A stretch of DNA of 64,000 bases. It comes from Comamonas testosteroni TK102 (GTDB taxonomy: Bacteria; Pseudomonadota; Gammaproteobacteria; Burkholderiales; Burkholderiaceae_C). The stretch is from positions 4,092,001-4,156,000 of the forward strand of contig NZ_CP006704.1 in NCBI RefSeq assembly GCF_000739375.1, read 5' to 3'. The notes under the pieces were generated by a model that saw nothing but the letters and a program-made list of their open reading frames with translations, was not told the origin of the DNA and ran no database searches. The position numbers were made by a program, and so were the translations under genes. Shown here piece by piece: positions 55,575 through 64,000 of the stretch. Every line of letters starts with the position of its first letter. Positions within the stretch are counted from its first letter, which is position 1.

Positions 55575-56756
55575 TCAACGCGCAGCGTGGGACAGCGTCC
55601 AGACCCCGTGGGGCGACTTGCCCACATTGACCTGATTGACCACCTTCTTCTCTAGCGTGTCGATCACCGACAGCTTGCGTGCCCAGCGCGAGGCCACAAA
55701 GATGTAGCGACCGTCGGCCGACACATCCATGCAGTCAGGGCCGCCCGGTGCCGGGTAGTTGGCCACAACCTGGCTGCTGAGCATATCGATCTTGCTGATG
55801 GTATTGGCCACGCGGTTACTCACGTACAGGTGGCGATCATCGCCGGCAGCGCGGAAGGCGTGTGCACCGGCAGCCGTCTTGATCTGGCCCAGGCTGCGGG
55901 GCTCGGCGCCGGTGATGTCGAACACCTCGACGCCATCGCCGCCGGTCAGGCCGACAAACAGCTTCTTGCCGTCAGGGCTGCCGTAGACGTCCGCAGGCAT
56001 GGGGCCGGTGGGCACGCGAGCCTTGATGGTCTGGGTGGCGATATCGATGGCCACCAGGGCATCGCTGTCCTGCATGGTGGAGTACAGCGTCTTGCTCTGC
56101 GCGTCGATGAACAGATGGCTGGGCGTCTTGCCGGTGGAGACACGCTTGACCAGTGTCGGCGTCTGCGTGGCCGCGTCCCAGCGGTAAAAATCGATGTGGT
56201 TGAGGCGGTTGGCTGCCGTGACGAACCACTTCATGTCCGGCGAAAAGCGCAGATGGTACGGATCCACGATGTCGCGGATCACGCGCTGCACGGCACCCGT
56301 GCGCGGATCCACCAGGGTCAGCGAATCGCCCAGTGCATTGGCCACCACCAGCGACCTCTCGTCCGGCGTCAGGTACAGGTGATGAGGCTCCTTGCCCGTT
56401 GGAATGCGCGACTGCTCCTTCCAGCTGAGCGGATCGATCACGCTGATGGACGCATCCAGGGAGTTCAGCACAAAGATGGGCGTGGGGCCTTGCACGGCAC
56501 GCGCTGCCTGTGCCGGCTTGACGGCAGCAGGCGACGCAGGCGCAGCGCTGCTTGCAAGCGGCGCTGCGGGCGTGGCTGTCGGAGCGACCGCAGAAGCGGC
56601 AGCGGCCGCCGGTGCAGCTGCCTTGGCAGACTTGAAACCGGGCAATGCCGAAGCCCCCAACCATGCCGCGGCGCCCACACCCACGACCAATGCCACAGCA
56701 GCGCCAGTGCGCCCAATAGAAAGACGTCCCACAACCACCACCTTCTCAGAATCCAT
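55575..56756 (-). CDS. Membrane-anchored YVTN-type beta-propeller protein
   Basis: A 393-residue protein with an N-terminal membrane anchor (about residues 17-40, AAVALVVGVGAAAWLGASAL), then an Ala/Pro-rich linker (to about 95) and a seven-bladed-type propeller of YVTN/YncE repeats, for example FVLNSLDASISVIDPLSWKE and YVSNRVANTISKIDML. Propellers of this type bind proteins or DNA in the periplasm; the role is open. It is the first gene of the leftward operon leading to the deacetylase homologue, hydroxylase and EI24 gene. Confidence 0.82.
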   Translation of the reverse strand: MDSEKVVVVGRLSIGRTGAAVALVVGVGAAAWLGASALPGFKSAKAAAPAAAAASAVAPTATPAAPLASSAAPASPAAVKPAQAARAVQGPTPIFVLNSLDASISVIDPLSWKEQSRIPTGKEPHHLYLTPDERSLVVANALGDSLTLVDPRTGAVQRVIRDIVDPYHLRFSPDMKWFVTAANRLNHIDFYRWDAATQTPTLVKRVSTGKTPSHLFIDAQSKTLYSTMQDSDALVAIDIATQTIKARVPTGPMPADVYGSPDGKKLFVGLTGGDGVEVFDITGAEPRSLGQIKTAAGAHAFRAAGDDRHLYVSNRVANTISKIDMLSSQVVANYPAPGGPDCMDVSADGRYIFVASRWARKLSVIDTLEKKVVNQVNVGKSPHGVWTLSHAAR

Positions 56757-56873
56757 GCAGTGTAGCTGCGCCAATGCAGCCGCTGCCAACACAAGCCTTC
56801 TGGTTTACAAAGCTTGCTGAAATGCCACGCGAACCTTGCCTGACCGGCGCAGGCCGCATCATGACAACAATTC

Positions 56874-56903
56874 AAAAACAGGAGCAGTTAGCGCCTGTTT
56901 TTC
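56874..56903. terminator. Second hairpin after the phosphoribosyltransferase gene
   Basis: Nine-bp stem aaaaacagg/cctgttttt with T-rich ends on both strands, between the terminator at 56987 and the propeller gene start. It probably backs up termination. Confidence 0.6.
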
Positions 56904-56986
56904 TTACGATACAGCTTTAAAAAAACCTGAAATCGTTGGAATAAAGGCACATGCTGCTCATCTATTGATGAACATCACTGCTCTAT

Positions 56987-57014
56987 AAAAAAAGGAGCCC
57001 CAAACGGGGCTCCT
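56987..57014 (-). terminator. Terminator of the hflX-to-PRT cluster
   Basis: Leftward stem aggagcccc/ggggctcct, aaac loop, then seven T. It ends the leftward run after the phosphoribosyltransferase gene. Confidence 0.9.
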
Positions 57015-57037
57015 TTGCCAACATCGGTGCCAGGTCC

Positions 57038-57568
57038 TCAGACCTTCCACTTCTCCGCCAGCTTTTCAGGATTCAGCGTGTCATAGCCTTCGAAAGGCTG
57101 GTGAATCCAGGGATTGGTGCCCAGGAAGTCCACCGAGTAGTCGGGCTCGAAGGTCGACACGCCCTTAGTCCAGATCACGGCGCTGCGCAGCTCCGTAATC
57201 GGTGCGTAGTTGGTCTTGAGCATGGCGATCACGGCCTTGAGCGTGGCGCCCGAGTCCGCCAGATCGTCCACCAGCAGAACGCGGCCGGAAATATCGCCCT
57301 TGGGCGTGGCGATGAAACGACCGATGTCCAGATGGCCCTGCACCGTGCCGGCCTCGGCGCGGTAGGAGCTGGTGGACATGATGGCCAGAGGCTTGTCGAA
57401 AATGCGGCTCAGGATGTCGCCGGGACGCAGACCACCGCGTGCCAGGCACAGGATGGTGTCGAATTCCCAGCCAGACTGGTGGATCTTGATGGCGAGCTTT
57501 TCGATGAGACCGTGGTACTCGTCGTAGCTCACATACAGGTGCTTACCGTCTTCTGTCAGCATGGGCAC
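57038..57568 (-). CDS. Purine phosphoribosyltransferase
   Basis: A 176-residue type I PRTase. The PRPP-binding motif is RVLLVDDLADSGATL near residue 99 and a lid region is seen in ARGGLRPGDILSR. It is probably a hypoxanthine/guanine or xanthine PRTase that salvages purine bases, which fits its place next to purA. The specificity cannot be fixed from sequence, so no symbol is given. Confidence 0.88.
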   Translation of the reverse strand: MPMLTEDGKHLYVSYDEYHGLIEKLAIKIHQSGWEFDTILCLARGGLRPGDILSRIFDKPLAIMSTSSYRAEAGTVQGHLDIGRFIATPKGDISGRVLLVDDLADSGATLKAVIAMLKTNYAPITELRSAVIWTKGVSTFEPDYSVDFLGTNPWIHQPFEGYDTLNPEKLAEKWKV

Positions 57569-57602
57569 AGTTCCTTTGAAAGTTCAGTAAAACCCAGCCC
57601 GA

Positions 57603-59003
<1,401 letters not shown>

Positions 59004-59016
59004 TTAGTCAAATGCC

Positions 59017-60165
59017 TTAAATGGCTTGCACGACCCATTGCCCGCCAACATTGGCAAGCTCACGGTCGCAGTGGAACTCGTCCACTTCGCTTTCATGCCC
59101 TGGCAGCACGCAGACCACCGTCTCGCCCTGCTGGCGCAATGCGGCAATGGCGGCAGCCACTTGCACGTCATCGCCCCAGGGAGCGCGAATGGCAGCCTTG
59201 AGCGGACGCTCGGGCACGACAGCCACCAGTTGTTTGATATCAAGACTGAAGCCGGCAGCGGGACGGTTGCGCCCGAACACTGCACCGACTTCGTCGTAAC
59301 GGCCACCGCGCACCAGCGCATCGCTGCCGCCGGGCACATAGATGGCAAAGCGCGTACCGCTGTAGTAGGAGTAGCCACGCAGATCGGCCAGGTCGAAACT
59401 GACCTTGACGCCATCGAGTCGCTGCACCAGCCAGCGCAGATGTGACAGCACATTGCGCACGCCGGCAGTGCGATCCAGCAGCTTTTCAGCTTGATCGAGC
59501 ACTTCCATGCCGCCGTACAGCTGCAGCAGCGCCATCAGGCCTTCACGCGAGGCCTCGGGGAAATCGCGGGTCAGCTGGGCTAGCTCGGTTGCGTCCTTGG
59601 AGGCCAGGGCCGCATGCACGCCTCGCAGCACCTGCTCGTCCACCATCACGCCGGCCAGCAGGCTGCGCACGATGCGCACGTCGGCCAGATCCACGATGAC
59701 GTCCTTGACGCCCGCGCCCTTGAGGCAGTCCAGGGCCAGATGCAGGGCTTCGAGGTCGGCTTCCAGGCCTTCGTGACCATAGAGCTCGGCACCGAACTGG
59801 AACGGCTCACGCGTGGCACGCGGACGGTCGGGGCGTGCATGGACGACGGGGCCGCAGTAGCACAGACGGGTCACGCCCTTGCGATTGAGCAGATGCGCAT
59901 CGATACGGGCCACCTGCTGCGTCATGTCGGCGCGCAGACCCATGGTGCGACCGGAGAGCTGGTCAATCAGTTTGGAGGTTTGAAGGGCAAGAGCTTCGCC
60001 TGTACCCGTCAGCAAGGACTCCAGATACTCCAGCATGGGTGGCATGACAAGTTCATAGCCATAGCTGCGCGCAGTATCGAGCAATCCTCGACGCAATTCT
60101 TCGATGTGCCGTGCCTCTGAGGGCAAAACATCGGCAATGTGATCCGGCAGGACCCAAGCAGACAT
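59017..60165 (-). CDS. hisZ: ATP phosphoribosyltransferase regulatory subunit
   Basis: HisZ is a paralogue of histidyl-tRNA synthetase that activates and regulates short-form HisG in the first step of histidine synthesis. The 382-residue protein has class II synthetase-type motif 2, [15 protein letters not shown], and [20 protein letters not shown], but lacks the anticodon-binding domain, which fits HisZ rather than HisS. The neighbouring hflC and purA match the betaproteobacterial order. HisG is not in the window. Confidence 0.95.
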   Translation of the reverse strand: MSAWVLPDHIADVLPSEARHIEELRRGLLDTARSYGYELVMPPMLEYLESLLTGTGEALALQTSKLIDQLSGRTMGLRADMTQQVARIDAHLLNRKGVTRLCYCGPVVHARPDRPRATREPFQFGAELYGHEGLEADLEALHLALDCLKGAGVKDVIVDLADVRIVRSLLAGVMVDEQVLRGVHAALASKDATELAQLTRDFPEASREGLMALLQLYGGMEVLDQAEKLLDRTAGVRNVLSHLRWLVQRLDGVKVSFDLADLRGYSYYSGTRFAIYVPGGSDALVRGGRYDEVGAVFGRNRPAAGFSLDIKQLVAVVPERPLKAAIRAPWGDDVQVAAAIAALRQQGETVVCVLPGHESEVDEFHCDRELANVGGQWVVQAI

Positions 60166-60258
60166 GGAGAAATGGGGAGGCTGTTAAAAATGCGATTCTA
60201 CCGGCTTTGCCAGCCCTGCCCAATTTGACCGCTAAGGCCTAGCCAGTATCGGCAGTAT

Positions 60259-60447
60259 TCATAGCAGCATCAGCATGATGGCGCCTGCTGCGATACAGAG
60301 CAGTCCGCAAAAGCGCAGTTGTCCATCCCTGAGCTGCATCAGCTGGGTAAACAGCTGCCGCCACAACCCGGGCGCGAACAGCGGCAGCAAGCCTTCCAGC
60401 ACCAGCAACAGGGCCAGCGCCAGGCCCAGTGTCTCCAGCCAATCCAT
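60259..60447 (-). CDS. DUF2065 small membrane protein
   Basis: A 62-residue protein with two membrane helices (LGLALALLLVLEGLLPLFAP and FCGLLCIAAGAIMLMLL). The Met giving MDWLETLG is preferred because GGGGG lies six or seven bases upstream; an ATG two codons earlier would abut it. DUF2065 proteins sit between hflC and hisZ or purA in many betaproteobacteria. The function is unknown, perhaps linked to the HflKC complex. Confidence 0.85.
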   Translation of the reverse strand: MDWLETLGLALALLLVLEGLLPLFAPGLWRQLFTQLMQLRDGQLRFCGLLCIAAGAIMLMLL

Positions 60448-60597
60448 TGCCATCCCCCCCAATAGGCAATGGCCCTCGAGGGGCCATTGCTTTCGTCGTT
60501 GTCAAAGCTATCGGAACTTGCGCAAAAGAGGAGGCGCAGCAGGCATTGCTATCGACAGAAAACCATGCCTGATCCGAACCTGCGCAAGCCTGGGCTT

Positions 60598-61488
60598 TTA
60601 TTTGCCAGCGGCACCGCCATTGCGGTAGGTCTTGAAGAAGTCGCTTTGCGACGGGTCAAGCACCATCACGTCGCTCTTCTTGGAGAAGCTCTCCTTGTAA
60701 GCGTCCAGGCTGCGATAGAACTGCGCAAACTGCGGGTCCTTGCCAAAGGATTCTGCATAGACCCGTGCGGCTTCGGCATCGCCCTCGCCCTTGACCTTCT
60801 GGGCATCGCGGTAAGCATTGGCAATGATGACGTCGCGCTGACGATCGGCCTCGGCGCGGATCTTCTCACCTTCGGCGGCGCCCGTGGAGCGCAGTTCGTT
60901 GGCCACGCGCTTGCGCTCTGCCTCCATACGGCGGTAGACGGACTCGGTGATGGTCTCGGCGTAGTCCACGCGGGTGATACGCACATCGACGATGTCCACG
61001 CCCCAGGGCTTGGAGCCGCGCACGGTTTCCAGAACCTCACGCTTGACATCAGTCATCAGCCCTTCGCGCTTGGAAGACAGCAGCTCGCGCACGGTGCGGC
61101 GATTGATCTCTTCCTGGAAGGCATTGCGCACCACGCGGTTGAGCTGCATGGCACCGGCAGATTCATCCAGGCCCACGTTACGGATGTATTCCGAGGGCTC
61201 GGAAATGCGCCAGCGCACATACCAGTCAATGACCACACGCTGCTTCTCGGCGGTGAGCATGGGCTCGGTATCGGTGCTGTCGAGCGTCAGCAGACGCTTG
61301 TCGATATAGCGCACGTTCTGCAGCGGAGGCGGCAGCTTGAAGTTGAGCCCCGGCTCGGTGATCACTTCCTTGATCTGCCCCAGCGCATAGACCACACCGA
61401 ACTGACGCTGATCAACCACGAACAGGGTGGAGCTCAGCAAGGCCAGCACCACGAGAATGCTGGTGACAAAAAATCCGATTCGATTCAC
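60598..61488 (-). CDS. hflC: Protease modulator HflC
   Basis: HflC forms a membrane complex with HflK that modulates FtsH. The 296-residue protein has one N-terminal membrane helix (FFVTSILVVLALLSSTLFVV) and an SPFH/band-7 domain (QRQFGVVYALG... to RITRVDYAETI). It lies 11 nt after hflK, so the two are cotranscribed. Confidence 0.96.
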   Translation of the reverse strand: MNRIGFFVTSILVVLALLSSTLFVVDQRQFGVVYALGQIKEVITEPGLNFKLPPPLQNVRYIDKRLLTLDSTDTEPMLTAEKQRVVIDWYVRWRISEPSEYIRNVGLDESAGAMQLNRVVRNAFQEEINRRTVRELLSSKREGLMTDVKREVLETVRGSKPWGVDIVDVRITRVDYAETITESVYRRMEAERKRVANELRSTGAAEGEKIRAEADRQRDVIIANAYRDAQKVKGEGDAEAARVYAESFGKDPQFAQFYRSLDAYKESFSKKSDVMVLDPSQSDFFKTYRNGGAAGK

Positions 61489-61499
61489 TGCATTCTCTC

Positions 61500-62891
61500 C
61501 TAGCGTGCGTCACGGTCACGGCTGCGCGCATCGCGGCTGCGGGCGTCACCGGCGGGATTGGGAACTACACGTACGTTGGCTGGAGCCGAAGCGGCGCCGC
61601 CGGCAGCTGCATCACCCGACGCAGCAGGAGCAGCCGCATTGCCGGTCATGTTCTGCATGATCTTGTCCAGCGGCAGATACAGCAGATTGGAGCCCTGGCG
61701 CGACTCAACCAGAACCTTGGTCACATTGGTATAGACCTGCTGCATCGCGTCGATGTAGAGGCGGTCACGCGTGACCTGAGGGGCCTTCTGGTATTCGGAA
61801 TACAGCGAGCTGAAGCGTCCTGCATCGCCCTGTGCCTGGGCCACGATCTTGGACTTGTAGCCCGCAGCCTCTTCACCCAGACGTGCGGCAGCACCCGCAG
61901 CACGCGGCACCACATCGTTGGCATAGGCCTGGGCTTCGTTCTTGGCGCGCTCGCGCTCCTGACCGGCCTTGAGCACATCGTCGAACGAGGCCTGCACCTG
62001 CTCGGGCGGACGCACGCCGCCCTGCTGCATATTGATGCCCACCACTTCAACGCCGATCTGGTAGCGGTCCAGAATGGTCTGCATCAGATCACGCACGCGT
62101 GGGGCAATCTGGTCGCGCTCCTCGGACAGGGCCGCATCCATCTTCATCTTGCCGACGACTTCGCGCACGGCGGACTCCGCCACCTGAACCACGGCCTCGG
62201 AGGGATTGCGGCTCTCGAACAGCCAGTCGCGCGCATTGCTCAGGCGGTACTGCACGGCAAACTTGATCTCGACGATGTTCTCGTCCTCGGTCAACATGGC
62301 CGATGCCCGCAATCCCGTGCCACGCACGATATTGTCGCTACCCACTTCGGCCGAGCGAATCTGCGAAACGTAGACCAGCTCATGCTTCTGGATGGGATAA
62401 GGCAGGCGCCAGTTGAAGCCGGCGCCCACGGTGCCCTTGTACTTGCCGAACTGCGTGATGACGGCCTGCTGGCCTTCCTGCACGATGAAGAAGCCCGTAC
62501 CCAGCCAGATCAGCACGGCCACGCCGGCGATCAGGAAAATGCCCTTGCCGGGATTGAAAGGCTCGCCGGGCTGGCCGCCGCTGCGGCTCGGAGGCACGCC
62601 GCGGCCATTGCCGGAGCCTCCGCCGAACAGGCCGGAAAGCTTGCGGTTGAGGTCGCGCCACACCTCTTCCAGATCAGGCGGCTGGCCTTGCTGGGAAGAG
62701 GAAGGACGGGGACGTTGCTCGGGCGCGGGCGGCACCGGAGGACGCTCCCCTTCAGGTGCCGAGCTGTCCGGCTTGGAGCTATCTTCGTTGTTGTTGTCGC
62801 CACGACCCCAGCGCGGATCGTTCAAATTGAACATCCCGCGAATGCGTTGCGGCAGCATCGCCAGGCGATGGACGCGTTGTGAAAAATTCAT
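61500..62891 (-). CDS. hflK: Protease modulator HflK
   Basis: HflK is the partner of HflC in the FtsH-regulating complex. The 463-residue protein has a Pro/Gly/Asp-rich cytosolic N-terminus (DPRWGRGDNNNEDSSKPDSS), one membrane helix near residues 118-136 (IFLIAGVAVLIWLGTGFFIV) and a band-7 domain with NWRLPYPIQKHELVYV. It is followed by hflC and preceded by hflX. Confidence 0.96.
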   Translation of the reverse strand: MNFSQRVHRLAMLPQRIRGMFNLNDPRWGRGDNNNEDSSKPDSSAPEGERPPVPPAPEQRPRPSSSQQGQPPDLEEVWRDLNRKLSGLFGGGSGNGRGVPPSRSGGQPGEPFNPGKGIFLIAGVAVLIWLGTGFFIVQEGQQAVITQFGKYKGTVGAGFNWRLPYPIQKHELVYVSQIRSAEVGSDNIVRGTGLRASAMLTEDENIVEIKFAVQYRLSNARDWLFESRNPSEAVVQVAESAVREVVGKMKMDAALSEERDQIAPRVRDLMQTILDRYQIGVEVVGINMQQGGVRPPEQVQASFDDVLKAGQERERAKNEAQAYANDVVPRAAGAAARLGEEAAGYKSKIVAQAQGDAGRFSSLYSEYQKAPQVTRDRLYIDAMQQVYTNVTKVLVESRQGSNLLYLPLDKIMQNMTGNAAAPAASGDAAAGGAASAPANVRVVPNPAGDARSRDARSRDRDAR

Positions 62892-62962
62892 GCGAGACGT
62901 CTCTGTGTTTTCAAAAAGACATGGACCATGGCAAGCATTGTGCCCAATAGGGACGCAAGCCC

Positions 62963-64000
62963 CTAGTATTGCGCGTCGTCATCAGGGGACATCCAGTACG
63001 TATCGTCCTGCCCCTCGACTTCTTCGCGTGCCGCCTCTTCACGTACCTGCAAAACCCGGTCAGCCAACATCTGCCGCAGCTGCGCAAGCCCCTGCCCCGA
63101 GCGAGCACTGACAAACACACGCGGCACCGGCACGCCATCGAGCTCATACATATCCTGCAGCACGGCAGGCTGACGCTCGGGCTCAATGGCATCCAGCTTG
63201 TTGAAAACCAGAATCTGGGGCACATCATCGGCCCCGATTTCACCCAGAACTTTTTGGACTTGTTGTATTTGTTCCGGGAATCCGGGGTTCGATGCATCCA
63301 CGACATGCAGCAGCAGATCGGCGTCAATCGCCTCCTGCAAGGTGGCCTGGAAGGCATCCACCAGACCGTGCGGCAAGTCACGAATAAAACCGACGGTATC
63401 CGACAGGGAAACCGACTCCTCGGCCTCCGTGAGGTACATCTGCCGGGTGGTCGTATCCAGCGTGGCAAACAGCTGATCTGCGGCATAGGCGCGAGCCTTC
63501 ACCATGGCATTGAACAGCGTGGATTTGCCGGCATTGGTATAGCCGACCAGGGAAATATTGAAAACTTCGCGACGCGAGCGCTGGCGTCTTTGCGTGGAAC
63601 GCTGCTTCTTGACCTTTTTCAGGCGCTCCTTGGTGCGCTTGATGGCATCATCAATCATGCGGCGATCCAGCTCGATCTGCTTTTCACCGGGGCCGCCACG
63701 GCCACCGATACCGCCGGCCTGACGCTCCAGGTGGCTCCAGCGGCGCACCAGGCGCGTGCTGATGTACTGCAGACGAGCCAGCTCCACCTGCAGCTTGCCT
63801 TCATGGCTGCGCGCACGCTGGGCGAAGATTTCGAGAATCAGCATGGTCCGGTCGTTGACCGGCATCTGGATATGGCGCTCCAGATTGCGCTGCTGCGCCG
63901 GGCTCAGGGCCTGGTCGAACCAGACTTCCTTGGCGCCATGCATCTGGGCCAGCATGCGGATTTCATCCGCCTTGCCGCTGCCCACGAACAGCGCGGGATC
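62963..64000 (-). CDS. hflX: GTPase HflX (partial)
   Basis: HflX is a ribosome-associated GTPase that splits stalled ribosomes. The window contains the C-terminal part, about 345 residues; the N-terminal part lies beyond the right edge. The visible part has the N-domain GGRGGPGEKQIELDRRMIDD, the G1 motif LVGYTNAGKSTLFNAM, the G3 segment LSDTVGFIRDLPHGL and the G4 motif VFNKLDAIE. The frame continues to the last base of the window. Confidence 0.95.
   Translation of the reverse strand, partial: DPALFVGSGKADEIRMLAQMHGAKEVWFDQALSPAQQRNLERHIQMPVNDRTMLILEIFAQRARSHEGKLQVELARLQYISTRLVRRWSHLERQAGGIGGRGGPGEKQIELDRRMIDDAIKRTKERLKKVKKQRSTQRRQRSRREVFNISLVGYTNAGKSTLFNAMVKARAYAADQLFATLDTTTRQMYLTEAEESVSLSDTVGFIRDLPHGLVDAFQATLQEAIDADLLLHVVDASNPGFPEQIQQVQKVLGEIGADDVPQILVFNKLDAIEPERQPAVLQDMYELDGVPVPRVFVSARSGQGLAQLRQMLADRVLQVREEAAREEVEGQDDTYWMSPDDDAQY

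Overview
The window looks like chromosomal DNA of a high-GC betaproteobacterium of the Comamonadaceae, most likely Comamonas or a close relative. The evidence is gene order (rpsB-tsf-pyrH-frr-uppS-cdsA-dxr at the left end, hflX-hflK-hflC-DUF2065-hisZ-purA at the right end, and glnA-ntrB-ntrC), the protein sequences, and an intergenic repeat family I associate with this family. Nothing was searched against a database; all names rest on motifs and family knowledge.

Left part (1-11.5 kb). A leftward translation, cell-envelope and isoprenoid cluster runs from rpsB to a truncated dxr. It is followed by rightward genes for an amidase and the NAD(P)HX repair enzyme Nnr, and by leftward rnr (RNase R). 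From 11.5 to 14.3 kb there is an unusual segment: four tRNA-Leu(CAG) genes, three of them with near-identical terminators. Between copies 3 and 4 lie about 2.1 kb of atypical DNA with a lone lipoprotein gene and a sequence with the features of an integron attC site.

Middle part (14.3-45 kb). A DUF349 protein and a giant DUF748/AsmA-like envelope protein are followed by a 0.87-kb intergenic region. That region holds a candidate structured RNA, a LexA box, a tandem promoter and a folded leader ahead of an SLT lytic-transglycosylase gene. Next come a ZTP riboswitch with glyA and nrdR, a 5'-nucleotidase lipoprotein, aroC, a divergent pair of CoA-transferase and HTH-citrate-synthase genes, a CBS protein, metY, ypeA, two alpha/beta hydrolases, and a lone DUF1911 (PoNi-like) immunity protein. 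Small membrane proteins, YihY, a LysR regulator divergent from an FAD-linked 2-hydroxyacid dehydrogenase, thyA-folA and a metallophosphatase complete this part.

Right part (45-64 kb). A DUF333 lipoprotein and xth precede the nitrogen-control block. Leftward glnA has a sigma-54 promoter and two NtrC-type boxes and is followed by a small secreted protein, ntrB and ntrC. A four-gene leftward operon (beta-propeller, polysaccharide-deacetylase homologue with an altered metal motif, fatty-acid-hydroxylase/sterol-desaturase, EI24 membrane protein) lies upstream. A purine/histidine/protease cluster (PRT, purA, hisZ, DUF2065, hflC, hflK, hflX) runs to the right edge. Most of the window is ordinary housekeeping DNA. 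The least explained parts are 11.5-14.3 kb, 21.2-22.0 kb, and the orphan genes near 28-31 kb, 34.4-35.3 kb and 53.7-56.8 kb.
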